DNA from: Gammaproteobacteria bacterium
GTDB lineage: Bacteria; Pseudomonadota; Gammaproteobacteria; Steroidobacterales; Foliamicaceae
Direction: 5' to 3'
Length of the DNA stretch: 64,000 bases
Assembly: GCA_009838035.1 (NCBI GenBank)
Contig: VXSK01000004.1
Coordinates: forward strand, 124,001-188,000
Of this stretch, positions 41,762 to 50,086 are shown one piece after another (the first letter of the stretch is position 1; each line of letters opens with the position of its first letter). The notes beneath the pieces were generated by a model. That model worked only from the letters and a program-made list of their open reading frames with translations, was not told where the DNA came from and ran no database searches. The translations under genes were made by a program, and so were the position numbers.

Positions 41762-42328
41762 TCAGTCGAAGGCGCCGATGGTGCGTGCGAACAGCGTGTA
41801 GGGGCGCGGTTCGTCGCGCATGGCGGCGTGCCGTTCCTTCTGGGCGTCGCGGATGATCGGATTGGATTCGACTCCGCAGCCCTCGACGATGCGGTTCATG
41901 AAGTTGAAGATCGCGCACACCGAGATCGCGTGATACAGCGCTTCCTCGCTCCAGCCGGCGTCGAAGACCCGTTGCGCGTCGGCATCGGTCAGCCGCGCGG
42001 GGGTTTCCGTGAGCTTGCGAACGTAATCGAGCACCGGCAGCATCTTCGGCTCCACCCCGGCGCCTGAAGGATCGTTCAGCACGTTCTCGAGCAAGTTCGC
42101 GTCAATGCCGTGCAGCTCCGCGATGATGCTGTGGGCGCCATGGCAATAATTGCAGGCGTTGATGCCGGACACGTAGGCGGCAATGAATTCGCGCTCGCCC
42201 ACGGTGAACGGCGAGGGTCCGCGCAGCAGGTCGTCGGTGTATTCGCAAAGCGACTTGACGCCCAGCGGGAAGCGGCGGAACACATCGGCCAGGTCGGCCT
42301 TCTCGGGCAGGGAGGGCAGGCGGGCCAC
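41762..42328 (-). CDS. AhpD-like/carboxymuconolactone decarboxylase family peroxidase-related protein
   Basis: A 188-residue all-helical protein with the CMD-family redox signature GINACNYCHGAHSIIAEL at about residue 55, where the C-x-x-C and nearby His form the peroxidase relay. FTVGEREFIAAYVS upstream is the usual helix. LPVLDYVRKLTETPARLTDA also fits. Likely reduces organic peroxides using a thiol partner. It follows the small helical protein gene by 5 bases on the same strand, so it is in the operon of methyltransferase module copy 2. Confidence 0.85.
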   Translation of the reverse strand: MARLPSLPEKADLADVFRRFPLGVKSLCEYTDDLLRGPSPFTVGEREFIAAYVSGINACNYCHGAHSIIAELHGIDANLLENVLNDPSGAGVEPKMLPVLDYVRKLTETPARLTDADAQRVFDAGWSEEALYHAISVCAIFNFMNRIVEGCGVESNPIIRDAQKERHAAMRDEPRPYTLFARTIGAFD

Positions 42329-42333
42329 GATTC

Positions 42334-42678
42334 CTACTCCTTTCCCGATTCCGCCGGAGCGGCCGCCGCCCCTTCGGTAAGCGACTTGAGGTCGCGCAGG
42401 ATATCGTGGGTGAAACGCTCGCGCCGCGCCCGCAAGGCCTTGGCCCGCTCCGCGTCGGGCCGGTAGTCGTCGAGGGCGGCGGCGGTTACCACGCCCTGGC
42501 GGGCGAGCAGGTCTTCCAGCGCGTACAAGCGGTCCATGCTCATCCAGAGCTGGGCGCTCAGTTCCAGGATCATGTTCATCATCGCATCCTGCACCGGGTC
42601 CTTGAAATAGACCGGGTTGTCCCCGACCAGGGGCGCGCCGCCCTCCGGCGTCTGCCCGGAAGGGCCGCGCCTTGTCAC
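42334..42678 (-). CDS. small helical protein of the methyltransferase module, copy 2
   Basis: A 114-residue protein, predicted helical, with no recognised domain. Its core MNMILELSAQLWMSMDRLYA-LEDLLARQGVVTAAALDDY parallels the small protein at 21349-21771. The start overlaps the methyltransferase stop by 4 bases (ATGA), so it is translated together with it. The N-terminus is basic and disordered-looking (TRRGPSGQTPEGGAP). Its constant partner suggests it binds or regulates the methyltransferase. Confidence 0.7.
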   Translation of the reverse strand: MTRRGPSGQTPEGGAPLVGDNPVYFKDPVQDAMMNMILELSAQLWMSMDRLYALEDLLARQGVVTAAALDDYRPDAERAKALRARRERFTHDILRDLKSLTEGAAAAPAESGKE

Positions 42679-43769
42679 AGGGCGGGGGTCGCGTACCAGA
42701 CCTGGGTCGTGCCCAGGTGCTTGCCGGGCGCCGCCTCGACGAAGCCGAACTCCTTCAGCAGTCCGTCGAAATCCGTGTAGCAGAAGTCATCGCCGTAGGC
42801 TTCGCCGTTGTTGCGCGAATCGAAATGACGGTGGTAGAGCTGGGCCGGCGTCATGCCGCTGGCCATCATGAAGTCGTAGACCGCGAACATCCCGCCCGGC
42901 CGCAGCACCCGGCGTACTTCCGCCAGGGTCTCGCGAATGATCCGCATGGGAATCTCGTGGAACAGGATGAAGGAGAAGACGATGTCGAAGCTGTCGTCGT
43001 CATAGCCGGTGTTTTCGACCAGCCGCTGGGAAAAGCACACGTCGATGCCCAGCTTCACGGCGCGGTGGTGGGCGCAGCGCAGCATCGGCTCGGAGTGGTC
43101 GATGCCGGTCACGTCCGCCTGCGGGAACCTCTGCTTCAGGGCCGTGGTGCTTTGCCCGACCGAGCAGGCCAGGTCGAGAATCCGCTCGACGCGGCCGTCC
43201 GCCGGCAGCGGCAGGTGGTTGTTCACCAGCGAGGCGTGCAACTGGTCCTTGTCGTTGTCGCCGACGAAGAAGACCTTGGTCCCGTAGTGATAGCGGAATC
43301 CCGCCAGCGGGTCCTTGTGGTATCCGTCCGGCTGCAGGTGGAAATGCACGTTGGCGTATTCCGGTGGCTCGAAGTCCGGGTGCAGTTCCAGCCGGGCCGG
43401 GCCGCGCCCCTCGGCGGACTTGAGCCGGTCGAGGTGTATGTCGCGGCGCGCATCCAGCGAGCTCACGATGCGCCGCCATTTCATCTCCTGCTGCGAGCGC
43501 ATCAGGCGGTCGCGTACGCTGGCAATCGGCATGTCTTTCGCGATCTCGCGCACTTTCTCGAGCCGTTCCGCCGGCTGTTCCGAGGTGTCCTCCAGATGTG
43601 CCGTGCGGGTCGCGAGTTGCTGGTCGAATTGCATGCCGTCCAGCACGAACGAGCGCAGGCTTTCGACGAAATCCAGGTAACTTTCGTCCTCGCGGCTGGC
43701 AAGTTCGGGCAGGATGGTGGCGTTTTCCCGCTTCAGCGCCTGGCTGGTATCGACTTCCATCAAAGGCAT
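42675..43769 (-). CDS. class I SAM-dependent methyltransferase, module copy 2
   Basis: A 364-residue protein with an N-terminal helical domain (YLDFVESLRSFVLDGMQFDQ) and a Rossmann methyltransferase domain. SAM motif RILDLACSVGQSTTALKQRF is at about 190, then VTGIDHSEPMLRCAHH, DDDSFDIVFSFILFHEIP and VLRPGGMFAVYDFMMASG. It is a full-length paralogue of the enzyme at 20231-21346. Substrate unknown; it sits upstream of the small helical protein and an AhpD-like gene and downstream of two SDR genes. Confidence 0.82.
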   Translation of the reverse strand: MPLMEVDTSQALKRENATILPELASREDESYLDFVESLRSFVLDGMQFDQQLATRTAHLEDTSEQPAERLEKVREIAKDMPIASVRDRLMRSQQEMKWRRIVSSLDARRDIHLDRLKSAEGRGPARLELHPDFEPPEYANVHFHLQPDGYHKDPLAGFRYHYGTKVFFVGDNDKDQLHASLVNNHLPLPADGRVERILDLACSVGQSTTALKQRFPQADVTGIDHSEPMLRCAHHRAVKLGIDVCFSQRLVENTGYDDDSFDIVFSFILFHEIPMRIIRETLAEVRRVLRPGGMFAVYDFMMASGMTPAQLYHRHFDSRNNGEAYGDDFCYTDFDGLLKEFGFVEAAPGKHLGTTQVWYATPAL

Positions 43770-43788
43770 GGTTCCTCTCCCCGGGGCG

Positions 43789-44589
43789 CTATTGAGCCGC
43801 CATTCCCCCGTCTATGGACAGTTCGGCCCCCGTAATGTGGCGGGAATCGTCGCTGGACAGGTAGCAGACCAGGTCGCCGACGTCGCGCGGATGCCCGATC
43901 TTGTGGATCGGCACGGTGGCTTCCATTTTGGGACGCAACTCCTCTACGCGCCCCTTCAGCACGCGTTCCACGCTTTCCGTCCAGACGAGACCCGGATGCA
44001 CCGAGTTTACCCGTATCCCGGTGCCCAGTGCAGCGGCTTCGGCCGCGACGACCTTGGTCAACGCGGTCAGCGCGCCCTTGGCCGACGTGTAGGCCGTTCC
44101 ATGCGGAAAACCGCGCAGCCCGGCACGCGACGACATGACGATGATGCTTCCGCCCGGCGCCATCAGCGGCAGGCCGTCGCGAAGGCCGATGAACTGGCCT
44201 TCCACGTTGACCTTGTAAAGGAAGTCCAGGTCCTCGCGCGTCACGTCTTCCAGCGGTCCCAGCTTTGCGTCGCCGGCATTGCTGAACAGCACGTCCATTG
44301 CGCCCCAGACCTCGCGCACCCGGTCGTAAAGGCGCGTCCAGTCCGCTTCCAGGGTGACGTCCTGGCGGACGAATTCGATTTCGGCTTCGGGCGCTACCTC
44401 CCGGACCATGCGCAAGGTCTCGGCCGCCCCCTCCTCGTTGCGGCCGGTAAAGATCAGGCGCGCGCCTTCCTCGGCCATGTGCATGGCGCAGCCGCGGCCG
44501 ATCCCGGATGTGGCGCCGGTAATGAGCACCCGCTTGCCGGCCAGCCGGCCGGGTTGGCCGTGCCCGGCCGTGTCGTTCAGGAAATCCAT
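43789..44589 (-). CDS. SDR family oxidoreductase (classical)
   Basis: A 266-residue classical short-chain dehydrogenase. Cofactor motif VLITGATSGIGRGCAMHMA at about 21, NAG motif VLFSNAGDAKLG at about 96, active-site Ser in IIVMSSRAGL and the Y-x-x-x-K in GTAYTSAKGALTALTK at about 167. It ends HITGAELSIDGGMAAQ, the usual classical-SDR tail. Overlaps the upstream SDR gene by 13 bases. Substrate unknown. Confidence 0.9.
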   Translation of the reverse strand: MDFLNDTAGHGQPGRLAGKRVLITGATSGIGRGCAMHMAEEGARLIFTGRNEEGAAETLRMVREVAPEAEIEFVRQDVTLEADWTRLYDRVREVWGAMDVLFSNAGDAKLGPLEDVTREDLDFLYKVNVEGQFIGLRDGLPLMAPGGSIIVMSSRAGLRGFPHGTAYTSAKGALTALTKVVAAEAAALGTGIRVNSVHPGLVWTESVERVLKGRVEELRPKMEATVPIHKIGHPRDVGDLVCYLSSDDSRHITGAELSIDGGMAAQ

Positions 44590-45305
44590 AAGCCTCCGTC
44601 CAGCGTGACGGCCGAGCCGTGCGTATAGGTGGCGCCGTCGCCCGCCAGCTGGACCACCAGGGCCGCGACTTCCCCGACGCTGATCCTGCCGTCAAGCAAC
44701 GGGTCTCCGCCGGCCGGCAGGTCCGGTCCGCCTTCGTAGTGCCCGGTCAACACGGTGTGTATATGAATGCCGTCGCCGGCCTCGGCGCAGGCCAGCGCCG
44801 CCGACTTGCTGAGCGATCGGATGCCGCCGGCGCTGGCGGCATAAGCGGCTGTGCCGGCCAGGGCGCGGTCCGCAAAGACCGAACTCATGTTGATGATCGC
44901 GCCCTTGCGGCCCGCCGCCCGCAAGCGCACCACGGCGGTCTGGGTTCCGAAAAAGGCGGCGGTCAGGTTGCTCTGCAGCGCCTGGCTGAACTGCTCGAGT
45001 GAGGTCTCGGCCAATGTGCCGGCATGATGTGCGTAACAACCGTTCACCAGTACATCGGGCAGCCGCGACTCCGATTCCAGTCGGTCGTAGAGCTTGGGCC
45101 AAGCGCCCGGTTCGGCGCGATTGTGCGCTACCAGCTGCGCTCCGGTTCCGGCAAGGGCCGATTCGGCGGCGTCCCGGGAGCCGGGGTCGTGGGCGACCAG
45201 AACGGCCTCGGCGCCGCAATCCAGTGCGCGGCATGCAATGGCGGAAGAGACCGCTGGGCCCGCCCCGCTGACGAGCAAGACTTTGTTAACGAGACGCTCG
45301 GACAT
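44577..45305 (-). CDS. SDR family oxidoreductase (divergent)
   Basis: A 242-residue short-chain dehydrogenase. The N-terminal motif is KVLLVSGAGPAVSSAIACRA, in which the usual T-G-x-x-x-G-x-G is degenerate (S-G-A-G-P-A-V). The Ser is in INMSSVFADRAL and the active Tyr/Lys in TAAYAASAGGIRSLSKSAA: Y-A-A-S-A, so the Lys of Y-x-x-x-K is Ala here. The C-terminus TYTHGSAVTLDGGLWIS is normal. A weak catalytic site may mean a regulatory or partner role for the next SDR, which it overlaps by 13 bases. Confidence 0.8.
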   Translation of the reverse strand: MSERLVNKVLLVSGAGPAVSSAIACRALDCGAEAVLVAHDPGSRDAAESALAGTGAQLVAHNRAEPGAWPKLYDRLESESRLPDVLVNGCYAHHAGTLAETSLEQFSQALQSNLTAAFFGTQTAVVRLRAAGRKGAIINMSSVFADRALAGTAAYAASAGGIRSLSKSAALACAEAGDGIHIHTVLTGHYEGGPDLPAGGDPLLDGRISVGEVAALVVQLAGDGATYTHGSAVTLDGGLWIS

Positions 45306-45412
45306 CGCCGGCCGATTCTACAGGACGCCCGTCCCCCGCACATCGCCGTGCGGCGCCGTGCGGACGCTCATGCGCCGAGCCCTGCCCGCGGCCGTAAACG
45401 CCGGAAATCCCG

Positions 45413-45441
45413 CTTGAAATTCGGGCAATTCACCCCCATTT
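45413..45441 (+). promoter_or_regulatory. sigma-32 (heat-shock) promoter for hsp20
   Basis: CTTGAAA (45413-45419) and CCCCATTT (45434-45441) are separated by 14 bases. Both boxes match the RpoH consensus (CTTGAAA and CCCCATNT) at every defined base, with correct spacing. Transcription should start about 45448, leaving a leader of about 60 bases before the ATG. Confidence 0.85.
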
Positions 45442-45507
45442 CCAGTGCAGAAGAGGCTCCCGCAGTGAAGGGAGCGAACAAGTAAGAGCCAAAAGAGGAG
45501 AAGAGCA

Positions 45508-45981
45508 ATGAGAAACCTTGTTGTAAGGACCCGTCCGCGGACCTTTGTCACTCCGTGGACCCTCGATTCCATGCACCGGCAACTGGAGAACTGGATGGAC
45601 CGGGCATTCAGCGTTTCGAACGGCGAAGACCTGGAACGGCGCCTGACGCTGACGCCGAGAATGGACATCGCGGAAACCGAGAAGGGCTACGAACTGACCG
45701 CGGACCTGCCCGGCATGCGGGACAAGGACGTGGACATTTCCGTGTCCAACGATGTCCTGACCATTACGGGCGAACGCAGTTTCGAGCAGGAAAGCGACGG
45801 ACGTAGCGTTCACCTGAGCGAACGCGGCTTCGGCACGTTCAAGCGATCCTTCAGCCTGCCGGACGATGTGGACCAGGACGACATCCAGGCCCGCCTGATA
45901 AACGGCGTGCTGGAGATCCACTTGCCGAAATCCGAAGAAGTGGCGCCAAAGTCACGCCAGATCAAGGTCAAGACGAGCTGA
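45508..45981 (+). CDS. Hsp20/alpha-crystallin family small heat shock protein
   Basis: A 157-residue ATP-independent holdase. The alpha-crystallin domain runs from about 48 to 140: PRMDIAETEKGYELTADLPG-MRDKDVDISVSNDVLTITGE, then SERGFGTFKRSFSLPDDVD and ARLINGVLEIHLPKSEE, with the A-x-x-x-N-G-V-L motif. AGAGGAG lies 6 bases before the ATG. The perfect RpoH promoter upstream indicates heat-shock control. Confidence 0.95.
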   Translation: MRNLVVRTRPRTFVTPWTLDSMHRQLENWMDRAFSVSNGEDLERRLTLTPRMDIAETEKGYELTADLPGMRDKDVDISVSNDVLTITGERSFEQESDGRSVHLSERGFGTFKRSFSLPDDVDQDDIQARLINGVLEIHLPKSEEVAPKSRQIKVKTS

Positions 45982-45991
45982 CCCTACCCCC

Positions 45992-46095
45992 AAATCCTGC
46001 CGGCCCGCCTGAGCCCTCCCAGCACGGCGGCCGGCAGGTATTCAAATCCTGCCGACCCGCCTGAGCCCTCCCGGCAAGGCGGTCGGCAGGTTCTC
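45992..46095. repeat. tandem pair of 52-bp hairpin repeats
   Basis: Two copies of a 52-base unit start AAATCCTGCC at 45992 and 46044. Each has a perfect 10-bp stem: CCTGCCGGCC/GGCCGGCAGG in copy 1 (45996-46005, 46029-46038) and CCTGCCGACC/GGTCGGCAGG in copy 2 (46048-46057, 46081-46090). The G-C to A-T change in copy 2 is matched on both arms, which keeps the stem. It fills the gap between hsp20 and the alcohol dehydrogenase gene, where it may end the hsp20 transcript. Confidence 0.75.
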
Positions 46096-46111
46096 ATGCC
46101 ACAATCGCGCC

Positions 46112-47095
46112 ATGCGCGCGATGATTCTCAGCCGTCCGCGCGGCGACCTGCGTTCCGAAACACTGGACCTGCCGTCCCCCTCCGCAGGTGAAGTACGGGG
46201 CCGTGTTCTGGCCTGCGGCGTATGCCGCACCGACCTGCACCTCGTCGATGGCGAACTGCCCGACCCGAGTCTCCCGATCGTCCCGGGGCACGAGGCGGTA
46301 GCGATAGCCGAAGAAGTCGGGAAAGACGTTGATCGTATCCGCCCCGGGCAGCGCTTCGGCGTGCCCTGGCTGGCCTGGACTTGCGGCGAGTGCCGCTATT
46401 GTGGCGAAGGCCGGGAAAACCTTTGCGAGAGGGCGCAGTTTACCGGCTTTCACCGCCACGGCGGCTACGCGGAGGGCATCCTCGCCGACGCGCGCTACTG
46501 TGTGCCGATCCCGGAGAGCTACTCCGACGAGCATGCCGCTCCGTTGCTGTGCGCCGGCCTGATCGGCTATCGCAGCTGGAAGCTGGCCGGCCCGGCCCAG
46601 CGCCTCGGGATCTACGGATTCGGCGCCGCGGCCCACATCGTCGCCCAGGTGGCGATGGCGCAAAACCAGGACGTCTATGCCTTTGTCCGTCCCGGAGACC
46701 GGCAGGGCGAGGCGTTCGCCCGCGAACTCGGCGCGGTCTGGGCCGGACCTTCGGAGCGGGCGCCGCCGCGAAAACTTGATGCCGCGCTGATCTTCGCGCC
46801 GGTGGGCAGCCTGATTCCCGCGGCTCTCTCAGCGGTGCGCAAGGGCGGAACCGTCGTGTGTGGCGGAATCCACATGAGCGAGATACCCGCGTTTCCGTAC
46901 GACCTGCTGTGGGGAGAGCGCGTCTTGCGCTCCGTGGCCAACCTTACCCGCGCCGACGCCGACGAATTCATGTCGCTGGCCGAGGCGACGCCGATCAGCA
47001 CGAGCGTAAGGAGCTATCCCCTTGAGGAAGCCAACGCGGCCCTGGCGGATCTTCGCGCCGGCCGCCTCAACGGCGCCGCGGTTCTCGTTCCCTAG
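46112..47095 (+). CDS. zinc-dependent alcohol dehydrogenase
   Basis: A 327-residue medium-chain dehydrogenase that interconverts alcohols and aldehydes. Catalytic zinc ligands: Cys in VLACGVCRTDLHLVDGELPD at about 38 and His-Glu in IVPGHEAVAIAEEVG at about 60. The structural-zinc cysteines are in AWTCGECRYCGEGRENLC (four Cys). The NAD motif is LGIYGFGAAAHIVAQVAM at about 168. It has the compact form of AdhP-like enzymes. It follows the tandem repeats and stands alone. Confidence 0.9.
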   Translation: MRAMILSRPRGDLRSETLDLPSPSAGEVRGRVLACGVCRTDLHLVDGELPDPSLPIVPGHEAVAIAEEVGKDVDRIRPGQRFGVPWLAWTCGECRYCGEGRENLCERAQFTGFHRHGGYAEGILADARYCVPIPESYSDEHAAPLLCAGLIGYRSWKLAGPAQRLGIYGFGAAAHIVAQVAMAQNQDVYAFVRPGDRQGEAFARELGAVWAGPSERAPPRKLDAALIFAPVGSLIPAALSAVRKGGTVVCGGIHMSEIPAFPYDLLWGERVLRSVANLTRADADEFMSLAEATPISTSVRSYPLEEANAALADLRAGRLNGAAVLVP

Positions 47096-47106
47096 TGCCG
47101 TAGCGT

Positions 47107-47967
47107 TTAGCCGGGCGGCGGGTGGGCGTCTCTCCAGGCCTCGGCGATCTGCAATCGGGTGGCTGCCCACACGCCCGGCCGCGTGACGGCGCGCGCCAGG
47201 AAGGAATCGAAGGCCGCGGCCCGTCCGGGCCGGCCGGCAATGCGCGCATGTATCCCCACCGACATCATCCTGGGTGCGCTGCGGCTTTCCTTCAGCAGCA
47301 GATCGAGGCTGTCGTTCAGGTAATCGAACCAGCCCCGCGCCGTATAGGCGGGCGAATTCCACATTTTCATGTCGTTGGTGTCCAGAGCATAGGGCATCAC
47401 CAGCATCGGCCGCGGTCCGTCAACGTCCCACCAGGGCAGGTCATCGCTGAAATCGTCCATGTGATAGCCATATCCCTCCTCGGAGAGGAGCCGCCGCGTG
47501 TTGTCCGTAAACAGGTAGCGCGACAGCCAGCCCTGCGGACGGCGCCCGACGGAAGCCTCGATACTGTCGGCGGCCTTGCGGACGAATTCGCGTTCCTCGG
47601 CCTCATCCATGCGGTGCTGGAAGGCCCAGCGAAACCCGTGCGCGCAGACTTCATGATGGCTTTGCGCCAGCCTTTCGGCGAGTCCCGGTGCGCGCTCGAG
47701 CGCCAGCGCCGCGGCCGCCACCGTGCATGGGGCGCCGTAGCGGTCCATGATGTCGAGAAGGCGGGGCGCCCCCGCCCGCACGCCGTACCGGTAGTTGCTC
47801 TCGTTGGGCAGATTGCGTCTCGAGCCGCGCAGCGCAATGCCGAGCTCATCCACGGGATCCGGGCGCGGATCGCCGTCTTTGGGGCTGGCCTCGGCGCCCT
47901 CCTCGATGTTGAGCACAACCGAAAGCGCAAGGCCGGCGCCGCCCGGCCAGCGAAAACCCGAATTCAT
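47107..47967 (-). CDS. polysaccharide deacetylase family protein (PuuE/allantoinase-like)
   Basis: A carbohydrate esterase 4-fold protein of about 286 residues from the ATG at 47967 (MNSGFRWPGG). VVLNIEEGAEASPKDGDPRP is the PuuE-type opening; NESNYRYGVRAGAPRLLDIM and HHEVCAHGFRWAFQHRMDEA carry the His-x-x-x-His-like metal region. TRRLLSEEGYGYHMDDFSDD and SVGIHARIAGRPGRAAAFDS follow. Homologues act on allantoin-like or N-acyl substrates; the real one is unknown. It is close behind the enoyl-CoA hydratase gene (17 bases) on the same strand. Confidence 0.78.
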   Translation of the reverse strand: MNSGFRWPGGAGLALSVVLNIEEGAEASPKDGDPRPDPVDELGIALRGSRRNLPNESNYRYGVRAGAPRLLDIMDRYGAPCTVAAAALALERAPGLAERLAQSHHEVCAHGFRWAFQHRMDEAEEREFVRKAADSIEASVGRRPQGWLSRYLFTDNTRRLLSEEGYGYHMDDFSDDLPWWDVDGPRPMLVMPYALDTNDMKMWNSPAYTARGWFDYLNDSLDLLLKESRSAPRMMSVGIHARIAGRPGRAAAFDSFLARAVTRPGVWAATRLQIAEAWRDAHPPPG

Positions 47968-47983
47968 GTCCTGCGCGACTCCT

Positions 47984-48760
47984 CTATGCCTTCTTGCCGG
48001 AGAAACTCTGCCGCACGGCTTCCCAGTGCGCGGGATCGGTCCAGGCATTGGCCATGTGCTGCTCTTCGGCCTCGGCCAGCGCCTCCTGCATGGTCCTGCG
48101 CATGACGACCGCCAGAGCTTTCTGCCCGCGCAACACTGCGCGGCTGCGCTCCGTCATCGCAGCGCTCCAGGCCTGCGCCAGTTCGTCCACGTCCTGGCCC
48201 TGGGCGCACACTTCGTCCAGGAGACCCGCTTTGAGCGCATCATCTGCGCTCAGCCGTCTTGCCGTGAGCAAAAGCGCCAGACCCCTGGCGCTGCCGCAGC
48301 GTGCGAGGACGTCCGCGGCCCCGCCCCATGCGGTCATGAGGTTAAGGCGCGCCTGCAAAAGTCCGATTCGCGCATGCCTTGCTGCGAGGCAGTAGTCGCA
48401 GGCCAGCGCCAGTTCGGCGCCGCCGCCCAGCGCGTCCCCGTTCAGCGCCGCGGCCACCGGCACCGGAAAATAGCGCACCGCATCCAGTGCCCGGCGCCCG
48501 ATGCGGGAGATTTCGCGGGCGTCATCCAGCGACCGCATCGAGTCGAGTTCGTGCAGATCGCCCCCGGCGCAAAATGACTTGTCGCCGGCGCCGGTTACGA
48601 CTACGCACTTGAGCGTTGCGTCCCGTGCGTAGCTTTCGAGCGTTTCGCGCAGTCGCTCCAGCAACTCGAAGCTCAGTGCGTTGTGCTGCCGCGGGCGGTT
48701 GAGCGTGAGACGCAGCAGGCCGCCGTCGCGCTCTTCCACATGCAGCATGTCGTTCGGCAT
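47984..48760 (-). CDS. enoyl-CoA hydratase/isomerase family protein
   Basis: A 258-residue crotonase-fold protein. NRPRQHNALSFELLERLRET is the usual opening, VTGAGDKSFCAGGDLHELDS contains the oxyanion-hole loop at about 60-75, and AALNGDALGGGAELALACDY holds the second at about 107-125. The catalytic Glu positions are partly present (GGAELAL). ARIGLLQARLNLMTAWGGAA follows. It could serve beta-oxidation or aromatic degradation. An acyl-CoA synthetase is encoded at 38345 but not adjacent. Confidence 0.88.
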   Translation of the reverse strand: MPNDMLHVEERDGGLLRLTLNRPRQHNALSFELLERLRETLESYARDATLKCVVVTGAGDKSFCAGGDLHELDSMRSLDDAREISRIGRRALDAVRYFPVPVAAALNGDALGGGAELALACDYCLAARHARIGLLQARLNLMTAWGGAADVLARCGSARGLALLLTARRLSADDALKAGLLDEVCAQGQDVDELAQAWSAAMTERSRAVLRGQKALAVVMRRTMQEALAEAEEQHMANAWTDPAHWEAVRQSFSGKKA

Positions 48761-48770
48761 TTCCGCGGGC

Positions 48771-49349
48771 CTAGCGGCTCAGGCGCACCAGAGGGCGGAG
48801 ATACCGCAGGCGCTCCAGCGGGTCCTCCAACTCCAGGCAATGCTGCTTGTGCTCCAGGCCGATGGGCAGAATCTCGGCCAGCCGCAGACTGACCCAACTG
48901 GCGTCGTCGAATCGCGTTTCGATGCCCTGGTAAAGCCGGTCGAGCTTCTGAATCAGGTGCTGCAGCGCGGAACTCATGGAAACGAACTCCGGCGGCAGGG
49001 GGACCTGGGGTTCCGGCGGCAGTTCCTCGATGTCGCCGACCCGCAATCCGTCGGGCTGCCGGGCCGTCGCGTGGAGCTGGAACCTGAGCGAACCGATGGC
49101 CAGTATTCCCAGCAGGCCGCCGTCACTCTGGAACCAGTCGGCAATGATGGCAAGCGTTCCGATCCTGCAAAGCTGCGACTCCGAAGACGACTTGCCGTTT
49201 TCTTCGATCCGGATCACGCCGAACGGTTCGTCGTCGCGCATGCACCTTCCGACCATGTCCACGTAACGAGGCTCGAACACCCGCAAGGGCAGCGGGCCCT
49301 CCGGGAAAAGGACCGTGGGCAGGGGAAACAGCGGGGTGCCGGTGCGCAT
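48771..49349 (-). CDS. LON substrate-binding domain protein
   Basis: A 192-residue stand-alone LON-N (PUA-like) domain. TPLFPLPTVLFPEGPLPLRV-FEPRYVDMVGRCMRDDEPFG is the exact family pattern. No AAA+ or protease part follows, so it is not Lon itself. The start MRTGTPLFPL (49349) was chosen from family alignment; more upstream codons are open but poor. These small LON proteins are widespread and their role is unproven, with links to cellular stress and substrate recognition only by analogy. Confidence 0.88.
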   Translation of the reverse strand: MRTGTPLFPLPTVLFPEGPLPLRVFEPRYVDMVGRCMRDDEPFGVIRIEENGKSSSESQLCRIGTLAIIADWFQSDGGLLGILAIGSLRFQLHATARQPDGLRVGDIEELPPEPQVPLPPEFVSMSSALQHLIQKLDRLYQGIETRFDDASWVSLRLAEILPIGLEHKQHCLELEDPLERLRYLRPLVRLSR

Positions 49350-49534
49350 GCGCCAATAATATGCCGACCGGCTCCTGAAACTCCCGTTTCGGCGTTTATC
49401 GGAAACGGCCTGCGTGATAAACTTCCCGCCTTTCGTGGAAGCTTCCGGCGGCCAGTTCAAACAGCCCTGATTTAACCCGTCACCGCTTTGCCATCCAGCT
49501 CTTCCCCTTCGCTGCCGCAACTTAGGAGCACGCC

Positions 49535-50086
49535 ATGCTGATGGGTCCGCCTCCCTGCGATTTCGGCGCCCCCGCGCCGCGTTTCAACCTGCCGGATCCG
49601 TCCGGGCGCGAGTTCAGTCTTGAGGACTGTGCCGGCGAGAACGGCACGCTGGTGATGTTCATCTGCAATCATTGTCCGTACGTGCAGGCCATCCTTGGCA
49701 AACTGTCGCGCGACACCGCCGAGTTGCGCGAGCACGGCATCGGCAGCGTCGCGATCATGCCCAATGACGTGGTTCGCTACCCGGCGGATTCCCCGCCGCG
49801 AATGGCTGCCCTGGCCGAGCAGGCAGGCTTCGATTTTCCGTACCTGTTTGACGAATCGCAGGAAGTGGCGAGCAGCTACGGTGCGGTCTGCACGCCGGAC
49901 TTCTTCGGCTACAACGCCGATCTTGAACTGCAGTACCGGGGGCGGCTGGATTCCAGCACATCGCGCGCCGGTCCCCCGGACGCGCCCCGTGAACTGTTCG
50001 ACGCCATGGTCCGGATCGCAAGGACGGGCCAGGGCCCGCGCAGCCAGAATTCCAGCCAGGGCTGCTCGATCAAGTGGCGCAGTTAG
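49535..50086 (+). CDS. thioredoxin-like/AhpC-TSA family redox protein
   Basis: A 183-residue thioredoxin-fold protein. [20 protein letters not shown] holds the C-x-x-C motif at about 49, in the arrangement of the 'thioredoxin family, CNHCPYV' subgroup. [19 protein letters not shown] precedes it and [20 protein letters not shown] follows with the cis-Pro-containing CTP loop. It probably reduces peroxides or disulfides. The last 13 bases overlap the start of tkt, so the two genes may share a transcript. Confidence 0.86.
   Translation: MLMGPPPCDFGAPAPRFNLPDPSGREFSLEDCAGENGTLVMFICNHCPYVQAILGKLSRDTAELREHGIGSVAIMPNDVVRYPADSPPRMAALAEQAGFDFPYLFDESQEVASSYGAVCTPDFFGYNADLELQYRGRLDSSTSRAGPPDAPRELFDAMVRIARTGQGPRSQNSSQGCSIKWRS

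Noticed and set aside
45992..46095. CRISPR array
   Set aside because: Only two units, directly adjacent with no spacer, each internally palindromic; no cas genes.
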